The notes under the pieces are model-generated. The model searched no databases and was not told the origin of the DNA. It was given only the letters and a program-made list of their open reading frames with translations. Below, piece by piece: positions 1-8,629 of a stretch of DNA of 64,000 bases (position 1 is its first letter; every line of letters begins with the position of its first letter). The stretch is from a virus. The stretch is taken from the IMG/VR virus record IMGVR_UViG_3300028610_002494, positions 47,838 to 111,837 of that record, one strand, 5' to 3'. The translations under genes were made by a program, and so were the position numbers.

Positions 1-7
1 TGAAACA

Positions 8-229
8 ATGCGAAAAAGAATATCTAAAAGAAGTAAAGGAAAAGAACATAGTGAAAAAAGAGAAAGAAATTTAAGATCAAAAGCAAGTTGTTCTGAATCA
101 ACTTATAATAGACTTGAAGAAAATAGTACATTTATTAAAACTAAATTCGATACATCAGATTCTAAGATTTTTGATAATATAGTTATATATATATCTGAAA
201 TTATTGACAAAACACTAAAAAAGGAATAA
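8..229 (+). CDS. Small basic hypothetical protein
   Basis: A 73-residue protein that I do not recognise. The first 30 residues are rich in Arg and Lys, and the C-terminal part is a mixed hydrophobic/acidic stretch that could form a helix. A TGA at 1-3 may be the stop of an upstream neighbour. The gene ends 2 bases before the acetyltransferase gene, so it is probably the same transcript. The basic head could bind nucleic acid, which is inference only. Confidence 0.55.
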   Translation: MRKRISKRSKGKEHSEKRERNLRSKASCSESTYNRLEENSTFIKTKFDTSDSKIFDNIVIYISEIIDKTLKKE

Positions 230-231
230 AT

Positions 232-804
232 ATGGATTTTTTGATAAGAAAAATTAAAAATGAAAATGATAAAACACAAATTAAAATAATTTGTGAAAGT
301 GTGGACAATAAAACAGTGAAATCTTTTCCTAATATTTGGGAAAGATTTAATAACTGGGAAAAGAATCCACCTTATGTTGTTGAAATAGATGGAAAGATAA
401 TTGCTTTTATGGGATTCACGATTAATAGAAATAATTATATTAATTTTTATGATTTTGCAGTTTTACCTGAATACCAAAGAAAAGGTATTGGTTCAGCTTT
501 ATGGGATAAGGTTATTAAAATTGCAACAGAAAATAGTAAAACAAGAATAAAATGTTCTGCTCACATAGATTATGGTGGATATTTCTTTTACACTAAGAAA
601 GTTAATTGGAAACCAATTGCAAGAAAAGGGAAAGAATATAAATTTGATGCTTTAATTGAAGGAATTGATAATATTAATGATTTTACAAAAAGTATAAAGA
701 AACAAACTCCACCAGATAAAAAAGAGATTGAAAGATATCAGAGATTAGATGAGTATTTTTATAACTTAACTAAAAAAATATGGGAGTACTTTAAAAAATG
801 TTAG
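232..804 (+). CDS. GNAT-family N-acetyltransferase with PIP-like tail
   Basis: A 190-residue GNAT fold protein expected to transfer an acyl group from acetyl-CoA to an amine; the substrate is unknown. The acetyl-CoA loop (motif A) is visible as QRKGIGSALW near residues 83-92, after the typical beta-4 strand FYDFAVLPEY. After the GNAT core there is a charged C-terminal extension ending TKKIWEYFKKC. That tail closely matches the ends of two neighbouring proteins and resembles a PCNA-interacting peptide lacking the usual first Gln. The gene overlaps the next by 7 bases. Confidence 0.85.
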   Translation: MDFLIRKIKNENDKTQIKIICESVDNKTVKSFPNIWERFNNWEKNPPYVVEIDGKIIAFMGFTINRNNYINFYDFAVLPEYQRKGIGSALWDKVIKIATENSKTRIKCSAHIDYGGYFFYTKKVNWKPIARKGKEYKFDALIEGIDNINDFTKSIKKQTPPDKKEIERYQRLDEYFYNLTKKIWEYFKKC

Positions 805-1403
805 AAACAATTGATGAAGAAGATAAAATAATTAGGAAATTAACTTTTAAAGAAAAATTAGAAATTGGAAAATGTGGAGAAAAAATTACAGATGAGAGAA
901 TAGTAGATATAATCCATTTCTTTACAGCTTATAATTCACCAAGAAGATGGTATATAGAAAAAAGTGTATATCAAAAACTATCTCCATATGAAAGATATAA
1001 AAAATACCAAGGCAACGGAATTGATGGATTACTTCATTATGATAGCTTATTAGTTCAAGTAAAAACAAGACAACTTGCATATCTCTTAGAAGAAGACATA
1101 TATTTTGAATTAGGAAGAAGTATAAAAGGAATAAATAAATATAGTGGATGGTATTGGAAAAATATTGATTTATTATTATATTATTTTTATAGCTTAACAA
1201 AAAAGAAGATAATGTGTGGATATGTTATACTTCTGGATGAATTTAAGAAAACATATAACACTCCTGTAAAAATTAATAAGAAGTTTGAAATAAAATGTGA
1301 TTGGAACTTTAATCCAACAAAAATATATTTTTGTCCTAAATTTAAAGATTTTCCAAATAATTCATTTTATGATATAACACCAATAGTAAAGGAGCTGGAA
1401 TAA
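798..1403 (+). CDS. PD-(D/E)XK-like nuclease, putative
   Basis: A 201-residue protein with a possible restriction-endonuclease-like core: an N-terminal Glu in KCGEKIT (about residue 28), an Asp in GNGIDGLL (about residue 75) and a QVKTR strand (about residues 90-94), which fits E...D...(E/Q)xK spacing. If correct it would cleave or resolve DNA, perhaps during replication or packaging. It overlaps the acetyltransferase gene by 7 bases and sits in a DNA-metabolism operon. The family assignment rests on motif pattern only. Confidence 0.5.
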   Translation: MLETIDEEDKIIRKLTFKEKLEIGKCGEKITDERIVDIIHFFTAYNSPRRWYIEKSVYQKLSPYERYKKYQGNGIDGLLHYDSLLVQVKTRQLAYLLEEDIYFELGRSIKGINKYSGWYWKNIDLLLYYFYSLTKKKIMCGYVILLDEFKKTYNTPVKINKKFEIKCDWNFNPTKIYFCPKFKDFPNNSFYDITPIVKELE

Positions 1404-1404
1404 A

Positions 1405-1821
1405 ATAAAACTAATTCCTGATGTAACAGATAAAACATTAGAAACAAAGAAATTTAATCCAAAATTAATTTATGAATCTATATTAAGAGAAACTGATATT
1501 TCTGAAGAAGATGCTAAAAGAATTATGGAAGAAGTTGTAAGAAAATTAGTTTTTATGGGTAAAAAAATAAAGTTCCTATCTGCTCGAATGATAAGAGAAA
1601 CGACAAATGCAACATTTCCAGAATATGGATTTGAAGAAGAAAGAAAAAAATATACAGTAATTGGAATTCCATTCTATGATTTAAAAAATTGGGTTGAAGA
1701 TAAAACCTTAATTCAAACAGAAATTGATAAAAAAATAGTAGAACATATTAGAACTGAATATTTAAATGTAGAAAACCTAATAGAAACAATAAGAAATGGA
1801 GAAAATAATGAGAGATTATAA
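1405..1821 (+). CDS. Orphan ATP-cone protein, resembling the N-terminus of class III ribonucleotide reductase
   Basis: About 138 residues that read like the nucleotide-sensing ATP-cone at the head of anaerobic ribonucleotide reductase NrdD. A KKFNPKLIYESIL segment is followed by ISEEDAKRIMEEVVRKL, a SARMIRETTN segment and GFEEERKKYTVIGIPFYDLK. No catalytic glycyl-radical domain follows. The first ATG in frame is at 1525, but the cone begins about 40 codons upstream and there is no ATG, GTG or TTG in frame there. The start is therefore probably a non-standard codon near 1405 (ATA), 10 bases after AAGGAG. The domain may regulate a host or distant reductase by binding dATP/ATP. Confidence 0.55.
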   Translation: MKLIPDVTDKTLETKKFNPKLIYESILRETDISEEDAKRIMEEVVRKLVFMGKKIKFLSARMIRETTNATFPEYGFEEERKKYTVIGIPFYDLKNWVEDKTLIQTEIDKKIVEHIRTEYLNVENLIETIRNGENNERL

Positions 1822-2926
1822 TATAACAGACTACAGAACTGAAAGATGGAATGGTTTTAAGGATTATTATATTAAAGAAATGTACTGTGGTGATGATCCA
1901 AATTATCCTGCTTTAAATTATATTTGTGATAAATTAAAACTAACTGAAGAACAGAGATATTGGATTGCATTCTTATATGGAACTAATTATTGTGTTCCAA
2001 CAACATATTACATTTTTAAGGAATTTCCTGATTATGAAAGAATAGATATTGACGAACTACAACATTGGTGGGATAAAAATAAAGAAAAAACACATTTCCA
2101 AACAGACAGAGCAAAAGTAAAGAACTTTAATTATTTTGTAAAATGTGTTGAAAGCTATCAAGATTTAGTAGGAAAAAACCAAGTAGAAACTTTTGATATA
2201 TTTACTGAAATAGATGATAATCAAGAAAAATATAAAATGGTTTATGATTTTACTAATGAAATATTTTATTTTGGAAGATTTAGTTTATTTAATTATCTTG
2301 AAACAATTAATAAACTCACTAATTTAGAAATGGAACCAGATGGTTTAGATCTTAAATATGCAGAGAGTGCACGTAATGGACTATGTTATGCTTGTAATAA
2401 AGAAGAGTTTATCACATTACATCACAAAAAATCAAAAGAAAAGATAAATTATAGGTATTTACAAGAAAAACTCGAAACAATTGTATATGAATTAAAAGAA
2501 GAGAACCCTGAGATTGATGTAAACTACTGGAATGTTGAAACTGTTTTATGTGCATATAAAAAACTATTCTGGAACACAAGATATCTTGGTTATTATATTG
2601 ATAGACAAATGGAAGATATAATTAAATTGCAGAATAATGTAGATATAATAGATTGGAAAATTCTATGGGATTTTAGAGCTGAATTTCATCATCCACAATT
2701 TCTTGGTGAATTTAATGACTGGAATGGGATAAGAGAAGAGAACAAGTATTATGTAACAAAACATGGAATACTTGATATTAAAGAATTTCCTAAATATAAA
2801 ACCTGTTTAAGAAAAGTTGATTTACAATCTACTAAAAAACCAAAATTAATAAACAACTTAGAACATTATAAAAGAAGAATAATAAGCAAAAAACCTAAAC
2901 CAAAAAAAATATGGGAATATTTTTAA
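1808..2926 (+). CDS. Amino acid:DNA transferase-like protein (thymine hypermodification), PIP-like tail
   Basis: A 372-residue protein whose layout matches my recollection of phage amino acid:DNA transferases (AADT). It has RWNGFKDYY at the N-terminus, EEQRYWIAFLYG, FQTDRAKVKNF, FGRFSLFNYLE, SARNGLCYA, a VETVLCAYKKLFW...RYLGYYIDR block and WKILWDFRAEFHHP. In phages this family attaches an amino acid to phosphorylated 5-hydroxymethyl-uracil in DNA. No hydroxymethylase or base kinase is seen in this window, though a dUTPase lies just downstream. The protein ends KPKPKKIWEYF, a PIP-like tail. An ATG at 1796 is also possible, but the one at 1808 has GGAG 6 bases upstream. Confidence 0.6.
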   Translation: MRDYNITDYRTERWNGFKDYYIKEMYCGDDPNYPALNYICDKLKLTEEQRYWIAFLYGTNYCVPTTYYIFKEFPDYERIDIDELQHWWDKNKEKTHFQTDRAKVKNFNYFVKCVESYQDLVGKNQVETFDIFTEIDDNQEKYKMVYDFTNEIFYFGRFSLFNYLETINKLTNLEMEPDGLDLKYAESARNGLCYACNKEEFITLHHKKSKEKINYRYLQEKLETIVYELKEENPEIDVNYWNVETVLCAYKKLFWNTRYLGYYIDRQMEDIIKLQNNVDIIDWKILWDFRAEFHHPQFLGEFNDWNGIREENKYYVTKHGILDIKEFPKYKTCLRKVDLQSTKKPKLINNLEHYKRRIISKKPKPKKIWEYF

Positions 2927-2939
2927 AAAGAGGTGAAAT

Positions 2940-3179
2940 ATTATAACAAATCATAAAGAAATAAGATACAAAATCTGTTTTAATTGTAAGGTGTTTATGC
3001 CAATTTTCACTTGTGATGCCATTAATCTACAAGAACTAACAAATTTCGAAAGAATACATAATGAACATATGGTTCAAACTATAAACTACAACGAAATACC
3101 TACAAATTATATATTTATTAAAGGCAAAAATGCAAGAGAAAGAACTTTAACACAAATTCAAAAAATGTTAGAAGTATGA
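2940..3179 (+). CDS. Small putative Zn-binding protein with non-AUG start
   Basis: A 79-residue protein with CFNC near residue 13 and a further Cys and His (FTCDA, RIHNEH), suggesting one zinc site. The first standard start in frame is GTG at 2991, but that removes the CFNC pair. GAGGTGA at 2930-2936 points to ATT at 2940 or ATA at 2943 as the start, since an in-frame TGA lies at 2934. Function is unknown. It overlaps the next small gene. Confidence 0.45.
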   Translation: MITNHKEIRYKICFNCKVFMPIFTCDAINLQELTNFERIHNEHMVQTINYNEIPTNYIFIKGKNARERTLTQIQKMLEV

Positions 3180-3337
3180 AAAAATGTAAGGGATGTGGAT
3201 ATCCTCAAAATCCACCAAATAGCAATAAAATTTGGTTATCTGAGGATGGTCTATGTTCAATATGTTATTCAAAACAAATAAAACTTAAAAAAAATAATAA
3301 AAAACCTAAAAAAATATGGGAATATTATGATAATTAA
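3176..3337 (+). CDS. 53-residue zinc-finger protein with PIP-like tail
   Basis: A small protein beginning MKKCKGCGYP with a second pair CSIC, giving CxxC...CxxC, which is a probable single zinc ribbon. After a Lys/Asn-rich linker it ends KPKKIWEYYDN, close to the tails of the acetyltransferase (ends at 804) and the AADT-like protein (ends at 2926). It overlaps the preceding gene by 4 bases (ATGA) and the dUTPase gene by 11. It may be a PCNA-binding adaptor (inference). Confidence 0.6.
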   Translation: MKKCKGCGYPQNPPNSNKIWLSEDGLCSICYSKQIKLKKNNKKPKKIWEYYDN

Positions 3338-3818
3338 AATAAAGAAAATGGGAAGAAATGTAAAATTACCAACAAAACAAAGAGAAGGAGATGCTGGATA
3401 TGATGCTTATATTTATGGTTTCCAGAAATATACTCAAAATAAAATTAATAAAAATAAAAATCCAGTTAATTTGAATAGATCAGAATATATTTTAGAACCA
3501 TTAGAAAGGGTTGATTGTAGATTAGGATTTGCCACAGAAATTCCTGAAGGATATTATGCTCAAATTGTACCAAGAAGTGGTTTAGCAATTTGGAATGGTT
3601 TAACTGTATTAAATACACCTGCTACAATTGATTCTGGTTTCAGAAATGAATGGATGGTGATAATTGTTAATATTTCTGATAAAAAAGTGAAGTTAATAGT
3701 TGGAGACAGAATTTGTCAAATAATCATAAGAAAATTGGTGGAATTTGAATTTAAAGAAGTTAAAAAATTAAATAAATCTGAAAGAAATTTAAATGGATTA
3801 GGGAGCACAGGAAAATGA
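3327..3818 (+). CDS. dut: dUTPase (trimeric, all-beta)
   Basis: A 163-residue deoxyuridine triphosphatase that hydrolyses dUTP to dUMP and pyrophosphate, keeping uracil out of DNA and supplying dUMP. The family motifs are visible: GDAGYDAY (motif 1), PRSGLA (motif 3), the VLNTPATIDSGFRNEW stretch with the nucleotide-binding hairpin, and C-terminal GLGSTGK (P-loop-like motif 5). The ATG at 3348 is an alternative start. In an element that may hypermodify thymine the dUMP product could feed a modified-pyrimidine pathway. It overlaps the glycosyltransferase start by 4 bases. Confidence 0.92.
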   Translation: MIIKIKKMGRNVKLPTKQREGDAGYDAYIYGFQKYTQNKINKNKNPVNLNRSEYILEPLERVDCRLGFATEIPEGYYAQIVPRSGLAIWNGLTVLNTPATIDSGFRNEWMVIIVNISDKKVKLIVGDRICQIIIRKLVEFEFKEVKKLNKSERNLNGLGSTGK

Positions 3819-5017
3819 AAATATTAGTAATAGCAGGATATCTTGAAGCAAATATCAAGAATGAAACACACAAAACTCAAAGTATTAAAGGTGGAGCATC
3901 TAAAAGTATTACAAACATAGTTAATAGCTTAAGAGATATAAAAGGTATCCAAATAAAAGTTTTAACACAAAAATTTAGAAACAAACTCTTAAAATCACTT
4001 GATCTTGATGCTTATATATTAATTCCAAGAATAATAAAAAATATTTCGAAATTTAAACCTAACATTATTATAACACAAGACAGAATTGCTTTTCCAACAA
4101 TTCTCATTTCCAAAATAATGAAAATTCCTGTTATTTATATAATCAGATCTCCCACAGAGTTTTGTCCAAAATATGTAGATGTTGTTAACTATGGAAAAGC
4201 ATGTTCAGGAATAAATAACAGGAGACAATGTTTTAAATGTATTAATAAATGGAAAACCTTGCGGATTTTAATTGATAATAGACCAAAAGGTTCAGAATAT
4301 TCCATTAAAGCTTCTTTATTAAATGTTTTTTTTAAAATACGATATTTTATATGTTTATTCAATTTGTATTTAACTAAAAAAGCTAATATGATTCTGGTTG
4401 CTTCTACATTAATGAAAGAATTTTTTTCCAATAAGATAAACCAAGATAAAATTAAAATAATTAATATAACTCCAATCCACAAATATATAAATAATGTAAA
4501 TAGAAAAAAGAAACAATTGATATTTATCAGAACCCATTATAATGCTGCACATAAAGGTTTAAATTTCATTTTAAAATTATCAAAAATTATACCTGAAAAA
4601 TATCGTATTTTAATAGTTGGCAGTTCTGAGGACAAACAACAAGAAAATAATCCAAAAATATTAAATGTTGGATATATTTCTTCTAAAATATTACTTAACA
4701 AAATGTTTGCAGAATCCAAGATCACTTTAGTTCCATCTTTCTTTACTGAAGCTTTTGGAAGGATTATTCCTGAAAGTTTGTCAAATAAAACTCCAGTTAT
4801 CTCTTCTCCACAATGTGGTGCAAACCAATTTTTTAAGGAAAAAGATTTTTTAAGGGTTGTTCCTTTAAAATTAAACTTATGGATAAAAACAATTGAAGAT
4901 ATTATCCAAAATCCTCCAATTATTACTGATAATGATATTTCTCAAATTTATGAGCAATTCTCATTAGAAAAGAGTAAAAAAGATTTAATGAATATAATAA
5001 AAAATATTAAAAGGTGA
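3815..5017 (+). CDS. Glycosyltransferase, GT-B fold (GT4-like)
   Basis: A 400-residue GT-B glycosyltransferase. The N-terminal Rossmann half starts MKILVIAGYLE with a glycine loop GGASKSITN. The C-terminal half carries the GT4 signature SFFTEAFGRIIPESLSNKTPVISS, whose Glu residues contact the nucleotide-sugar. It probably adds a sugar to a surface glycan or glycoprotein in the cytosol. It opens a run of modification enzymes through 9540. A central CSGINNRRQCFKC stretch has three Cys and may bind metal. Confidence 0.85.
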   Translation: MKILVIAGYLEANIKNETHKTQSIKGGASKSITNIVNSLRDIKGIQIKVLTQKFRNKLLKSLDLDAYILIPRIIKNISKFKPNIIITQDRIAFPTILISKIMKIPVIYIIRSPTEFCPKYVDVVNYGKACSGINNRRQCFKCINKWKTLRILIDNRPKGSEYSIKASLLNVFFKIRYFICLFNLYLTKKANMILVASTLMKEFFSNKINQDKIKIINITPIHKYINNVNRKKKQLIFIRTHYNAAHKGLNFILKLSKIIPEKYRILIVGSSEDKQQENNPKILNVGYISSKILLNKMFAESKITLVPSFFTEAFGRIIPESLSNKTPVISSPQCGANQFFKEKDFLRVVPLKLNLWIKTIEDIIQNPPIITDNDISQIYEQFSLEKSKKDLMNIIKNIKR

Positions 5018-5364
5018 TTAAAATAAAAGAATGGAAAGAATGGAATTCATTTATACAATGGATATGTATTATTGGTTTTTTTTTAATAATTATAATGGTA
5101 TTTATTGAAGTTTTTTATTTTATTATAAATATTCCAGATGAACTTATTCTTGGGATTCGTGAAAATAGTATAGGGAAACATTATCTCAATAATCCAGAAT
5201 TAGTAGCTGAGATGGAAGCTTTAGCATCATCATCTGAGTTTTTACATTATACAATAGTATTTTTATTATATACATTGATATGTATAGTATTATTTTTTTC
5301 ATATAATGAGGTTAGAGAAAATGAAAAAATATTTAAAAAAAGGAAAAAACATAGAAAAAAATAA
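5014..5364 (+). CDS. Small membrane protein, two TM segments
   Basis: A 116-residue protein of unknown function with a GTG start overlapping the glycosyltransferase stop. There are two hydrophobic segments (about residues 13-38 and 78-95) separated by a short polar loop rich in acidic residues, and a Lys/Arg-rich C-terminal tail, so both ends are probably cytosolic. It is likely cotranscribed with the next small membrane protein and may anchor the glycan enzymes (inference). Confidence 0.6.
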   Translation: MIKIKEWKEWNSFIQWICIIGFFLIIIMVFIEVFYFIINIPDELILGIRENSIGKHYLNNPELVAEMEALASSSEFLHYTIVFLLYTLICIVLFFSYNEVRENEKIFKKRKKHRKK

Positions 5365-5617
5365 ATTGAAACACATTTTTAAATCTATTTTATTCTATAC
5401 TAAACTTGTGTTTTATGTTTCAATAGGAATTTTAAGTTTAGGAATGATATTTGTATTGTTTATGGGTTCGGATTTAGAAGAAGAAATATTTGAAGATGAA
5501 TATGAATTAATGAGGAGAAGAGAACAATTAGAAGATGATTTAATATCAGAAAAGACAAAAAAATACAATAAATTAACTTTAATAAAAAAAGAGGAAAATA
5601 ATGAAAGAGAAATATAA
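5321..5617 (+). CDS. Small membrane protein, one TM and acidic tail
   Basis: About 98 residues: a Lys-rich head, one TM segment (LVFYVSIGILSLGMIFVLF) and a highly acidic, possibly coiled-coil tail. The ATG at 5321 is preferred over the one at 5306 because GAGGTT at 5309-5314 lies 6 bases before it. It overlaps the previous gene by 44 bases and the following methyltransferase by 17. Function unknown. Confidence 0.55.
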   Translation: MKKYLKKGKNIEKNKLKHIFKSILFYTKLVFYVSIGILSLGMIFVLFMGSDLEEEIFEDEYELMRRREQLEDDLISEKTKKYNKLTLIKKEENNEREI

Positions 5618-6344
5618 AGATTGGAAAGAAGCATTTCAAATGAAAAAAAAGTATTCAAAAAACTTTCCATTTTGTTTCTATGATTTAGCTGCAAAATATT
5701 TACCTGAAGATGAGAAAGCTATAGTTATTGATGTTGGTTGTGGAGAATGTAGATTTGAGGATTATCTTGATCTATGGAACAAATATAAAAATTTATTTGT
5801 TTTAGATGGAAATCTTGAAACTGTTGATAAAATAAAAGAAAAAACAAGATTGATACATGAATTTGATTATACAATTGAATATATAGCACCAAATAGAATG
5901 TTATTTGAAAATGAATCAGTGGATTATATATTTTGTGGACACTTAATAGAACATCTTGATTTCAAGGAATTATATAAATTATTTAAAGAATTTGATCGAG
6001 TTTTAAAAAATGATGGAATTCTTGTTGTAAGCACTCCTATGTTATGGAATGGTTTTTATGGGACACTTAGTCATGTAAAACCTTATCATCCAGCACTTTT
6101 CAAGGATTATTTTTATACTGATGATGAAAATATAAACCCATCATATAAACCTATTTCCAGAAAATATAAACTTGAGGAACTTGTTTATAGATACCATACA
6201 TTTGTAGATATACATAATACAATGGGATCATCTATAAAAGCATTTGATTTTCTAATTCAATTCTCGAAGTATGTTTTGAGAGCTTTAGGAATAAAAAAAT
6301 ATACTCAAACTGGATATACAATAATTTTAAGGAAACAAAAATGA
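5601..6344 (+). CDS. Class I SAM-dependent methyltransferase
   Basis: A 247-residue Rossmann methyltransferase. Motif I is VIDVGCGECRFEDYL, the acidic residue after beta-2 is in FVLDGN, and the post-motif region VDYIFCGHLIEHLDFKELYKLF with LKNDGILVVSTPM is typical of the Methyltransf_11 group acting on small molecules or sugars. It lies in the glycan/modification island and may methylate a sugar. It overlaps the next gene by 4 bases. Confidence 0.85.
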   Translation: MKEKYKDWKEAFQMKKKYSKNFPFCFYDLAAKYLPEDEKAIVIDVGCGECRFEDYLDLWNKYKNLFVLDGNLETVDKIKEKTRLIHEFDYTIEYIAPNRMLFENESVDYIFCGHLIEHLDFKELYKLFKEFDRVLKNDGILVVSTPMLWNGFYGTLSHVKPYHPALFKDYFYTDDENINPSYKPISRKYKLEELVYRYHTFVDIHNTMGSSIKAFDFLIQFSKYVLRALGIKKYTQTGYTIILRKQK

Positions 6345-7021
6345 ATAACATTAAAGATACAAGCTGGATTTCATATAAAACACTTCAATCACATTTTATG
6401 CAAATTTATTTAACAATAAAACTAAAAGCTAAAGATGTTCTTGAGATTGGAGTATTAAGGAAAATTGTCACTTCTATTTTAAATCAATATTGTAATTTAA
6501 CCACTCTTGATTTTAAAGAAGAGTTTAATCCAGACTTGATTATTGATATTACTGATTCTAAACAGCTTGATACCATTAAAAATAATGCTTATGATTTAAT
6601 ATTACTCTGTGAAGTGTTAGAACATATTTCTTATGAAAAAATAGATAAAATACTCAAAATATTAAAAAAGAAAACAAGAAAATACCTAATAATTTCAGTT
6701 CCAAATCAAACTACATATATAAATCTAACTTTCTTTAATCACAGTAATAATAGAATACTTAAAAAAATAAAAGATTATTTTAATTTATTTTTTATTAAAA
6801 TAGGAAACTTAATTTCAAAATTAGACTATAATATAAGGAAAAAACATAGAAAATATAAATCCGAAGGGACTTTCTTTCCTCATTGTTGGGAATTAGGAGT
6901 AGATAAATATAGTATAAACACATTTAAAAAACTATTAGAAAAGTATTTTACAATTATAAAAGAAGAAAGACTTAGAGATCATCCTTTTCACCATTTTTTT
7001 ATATTAAAAAAGAGGTTATAA
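6341..7021 (+). CDS. Methyltransferase-like protein
   Basis: A 226-residue protein with a weaker class I methyltransferase pattern: DVLEIGVLRKIVTS in place of motif I (the Gly-rich loop is degenerate), DLILLCEVLEHISYEKI and YLIISVPNQ. The absence of GxGxG suggests altered SAM binding or a non-catalytic partner of the neighbouring methyltransferases. It overlaps the upstream gene by 4 bases. Confidence 0.6.
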   Translation: MNNIKDTSWISYKTLQSHFMQIYLTIKLKAKDVLEIGVLRKIVTSILNQYCNLTTLDFKEEFNPDLIIDITDSKQLDTIKNNAYDLILLCEVLEHISYEKIDKILKILKKKTRKYLIISVPNQTTYINLTFFNHSNNRILKKIKDYFNLFFIKIGNLISKLDYNIRKKHRKYKSEGTFFPHCWELGVDKYSINTFKKLLEKYFTIIKEERLRDHPFHHFFILKKRL

Positions 7022-7022
7022 A

Positions 7023-7757
7023 ATGGGATTAACAAATGTTATCATTGATTTTCAAGAAGAAATCATTCAAAAAATAGGTTTTCAATGGCAAAACATAAGA
7101 ATATGTGAACTTGGTGCTATGTATATGAGAACAGTTGATATTCCTGCAAAAGAATATTATATTAAAGAAAAAAAAGTATTAGAACATATATCTATTGATT
7201 GGAATGGTATGTATGATTCACTTCCAATTGATTTATGTTTTCCTGTTCCTGAAGAATTATTAAATAGATTTCATTTAATAACTGATTTTGGAACAATAGA
7301 ACATGTAGATAATCAATATCAAGTTTTTAAAAATACACATGATATATGTACTAAAAATGGAATTATGATCCACATCTTACCAACCTTAAATTATTGGAAA
7401 TTTCATTGTCGTTATTTTTATACAAAAGAATTCTTTTTAAAATTAGCAGAATTATGTAAATATAAAACTCTTGATTTAAAAGAAGGAAATTGTTGTGATC
7501 CACCAATATTTAAGAGAGATTTGATTTATGTAGCATTTTTAAAACTAAATAATAATAAATTTACTTCAGAAAAAGAATTTAATAAGCTTAATATATTTGA
7601 TATAAAAGAACCAGATAATACTAACAAACTTAGAACAGAAAATATTGTTTACATTTTATGGAAATTAACAGAACACCAATTTTTTTTGAAGGGTTTTCGT
7701 AAAATACTTAAAAATATCTATAAGATATATATAAATGTTAAAAAAGGTATAAAATGA
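7023..7757 (+). CDS. Methyltransferase-like protein, divergent
   Basis: A 244-residue protein with CELGAMYMRTVD at the motif I position, LITDFGTIEHVDNQYQVFKNTHDICTKNGIMIHILP as the beta-4/beta-5 block, and a conserved-looking CCDPP segment. It is the third methyltransferase-like gene in a row, and all three probably act on one glycan or small molecule. It overlaps the nucleotidyltransferase by 4 bases. Confidence 0.55.
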   Translation: MGLTNVIIDFQEEIIQKIGFQWQNIRICELGAMYMRTVDIPAKEYYIKEKKVLEHISIDWNGMYDSLPIDLCFPVPEELLNRFHLITDFGTIEHVDNQYQVFKNTHDICTKNGIMIHILPTLNYWKFHCRYFYTKEFFLKLAELCKYKTLDLKEGNCCDPPIFKRDLIYVAFLKLNNNKFTSEKEFNKLNIFDIKEPDNTNKLRTENIVYILWKLTEHQFFLKGFRKILKNIYKIYINVKKGIK

Positions 7758-8629
7758 AAACAAGAATATTCATACTCTGTGCAGGGAAAAATGTAAAATA
7801 TTATGGAATTACAAGACAATTATTAAAGATAAATGGAGAAGAAATATTAGGAAGAATGATTAGATTAATAAAAGAAGAATGTAATTATGAGATTTTTATA
7901 ATCACCAATAATGATATTATAGAGAATTATATTAAAAGTATTAGAAATAATAAAATTATACTTTTTCATCCTGCTGCTGAACGATATCATATGGAAAGCT
8001 TATATTCAACTAAAGAAGAATGGGTTGAAAGAAATATATTCTTATTTGGTGATGTAGTGTTCTCTAAACATGCTATAAAAAAAATATTAAATTCTGATAA
8101 TAAATTAAGTTTCTTCTTTAGAATAAAACCACATTTATATTTAAACAAACGTTATCCTGAAGGTTTTGGTATGTTAATTCCATTGAATGAAACTAATAGG
8201 ATGTCAGATATCATTTTAAGATCCTATAAAAGAGCATCTATACATGGTGGAGTATTTATATTTAATAGTATTTGGAAAGAACTTAATTTAAGATTAGGAG
8301 AAGAACATTTAGAATTTGAATCTTATAAAACACGTGATTTAATCAGTAAACTATGCTTAAATGAATTTATAAGAGGTATTTTTTATGGAATAATACGATC
8401 CATTGAAGGAAAAATAATACGATTTATTTTTTATAAAGCTAAAATATCTGATAAATGGAAAAATAAACTTGTTAAATTATTTTTAGGGAAAAAAATTCCA
8501 GATTATAATAAAAACTTATTATCATCTAAATACATTGTAGAAATACATGATATAACTGATGATATAGATCATCCAAGAGAGTATAAAGATTATATTAAAC
8601 TAATAGTGAAAAAAGGTTTATTACAATGA
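7754..8629 (+). CDS. Sugar nucleotidyltransferase-like protein
   Basis: A 291-residue protein with an N-terminal nucleotidyltransferase (NTP_transferase) pattern. FILCAGKN replaces the usual GGxGxR loop, followed by RQLLKINGEEILGRMIRLI and EIFIITNND, and an acidic metal-binding LFGDVVF. It may activate a sugar phosphate with an NTP for the upstream glycosyltransferase. The divergent loop leaves activity uncertain. It overlaps the radical SAM gene by 4 bases. Confidence 0.65.
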   Translation: MKTRIFILCAGKNVKYYGITRQLLKINGEEILGRMIRLIKEECNYEIFIITNNDIIENYIKSIRNNKIILFHPAAERYHMESLYSTKEEWVERNIFLFGDVVFSKHAIKKILNSDNKLSFFFRIKPHLYLNKRYPEGFGMLIPLNETNRMSDIILRSYKRASIHGGVFIFNSIWKELNLRLGEEHLEFESYKTRDLISKLCLNEFIRGIFYGIIRSIEGKIIRFIFYKAKISDKWKNKLVKLFLGKKIPDYNKNLLSSKYIVEIHDITDDIDHPREYKDYIKLIVKKGLLQ

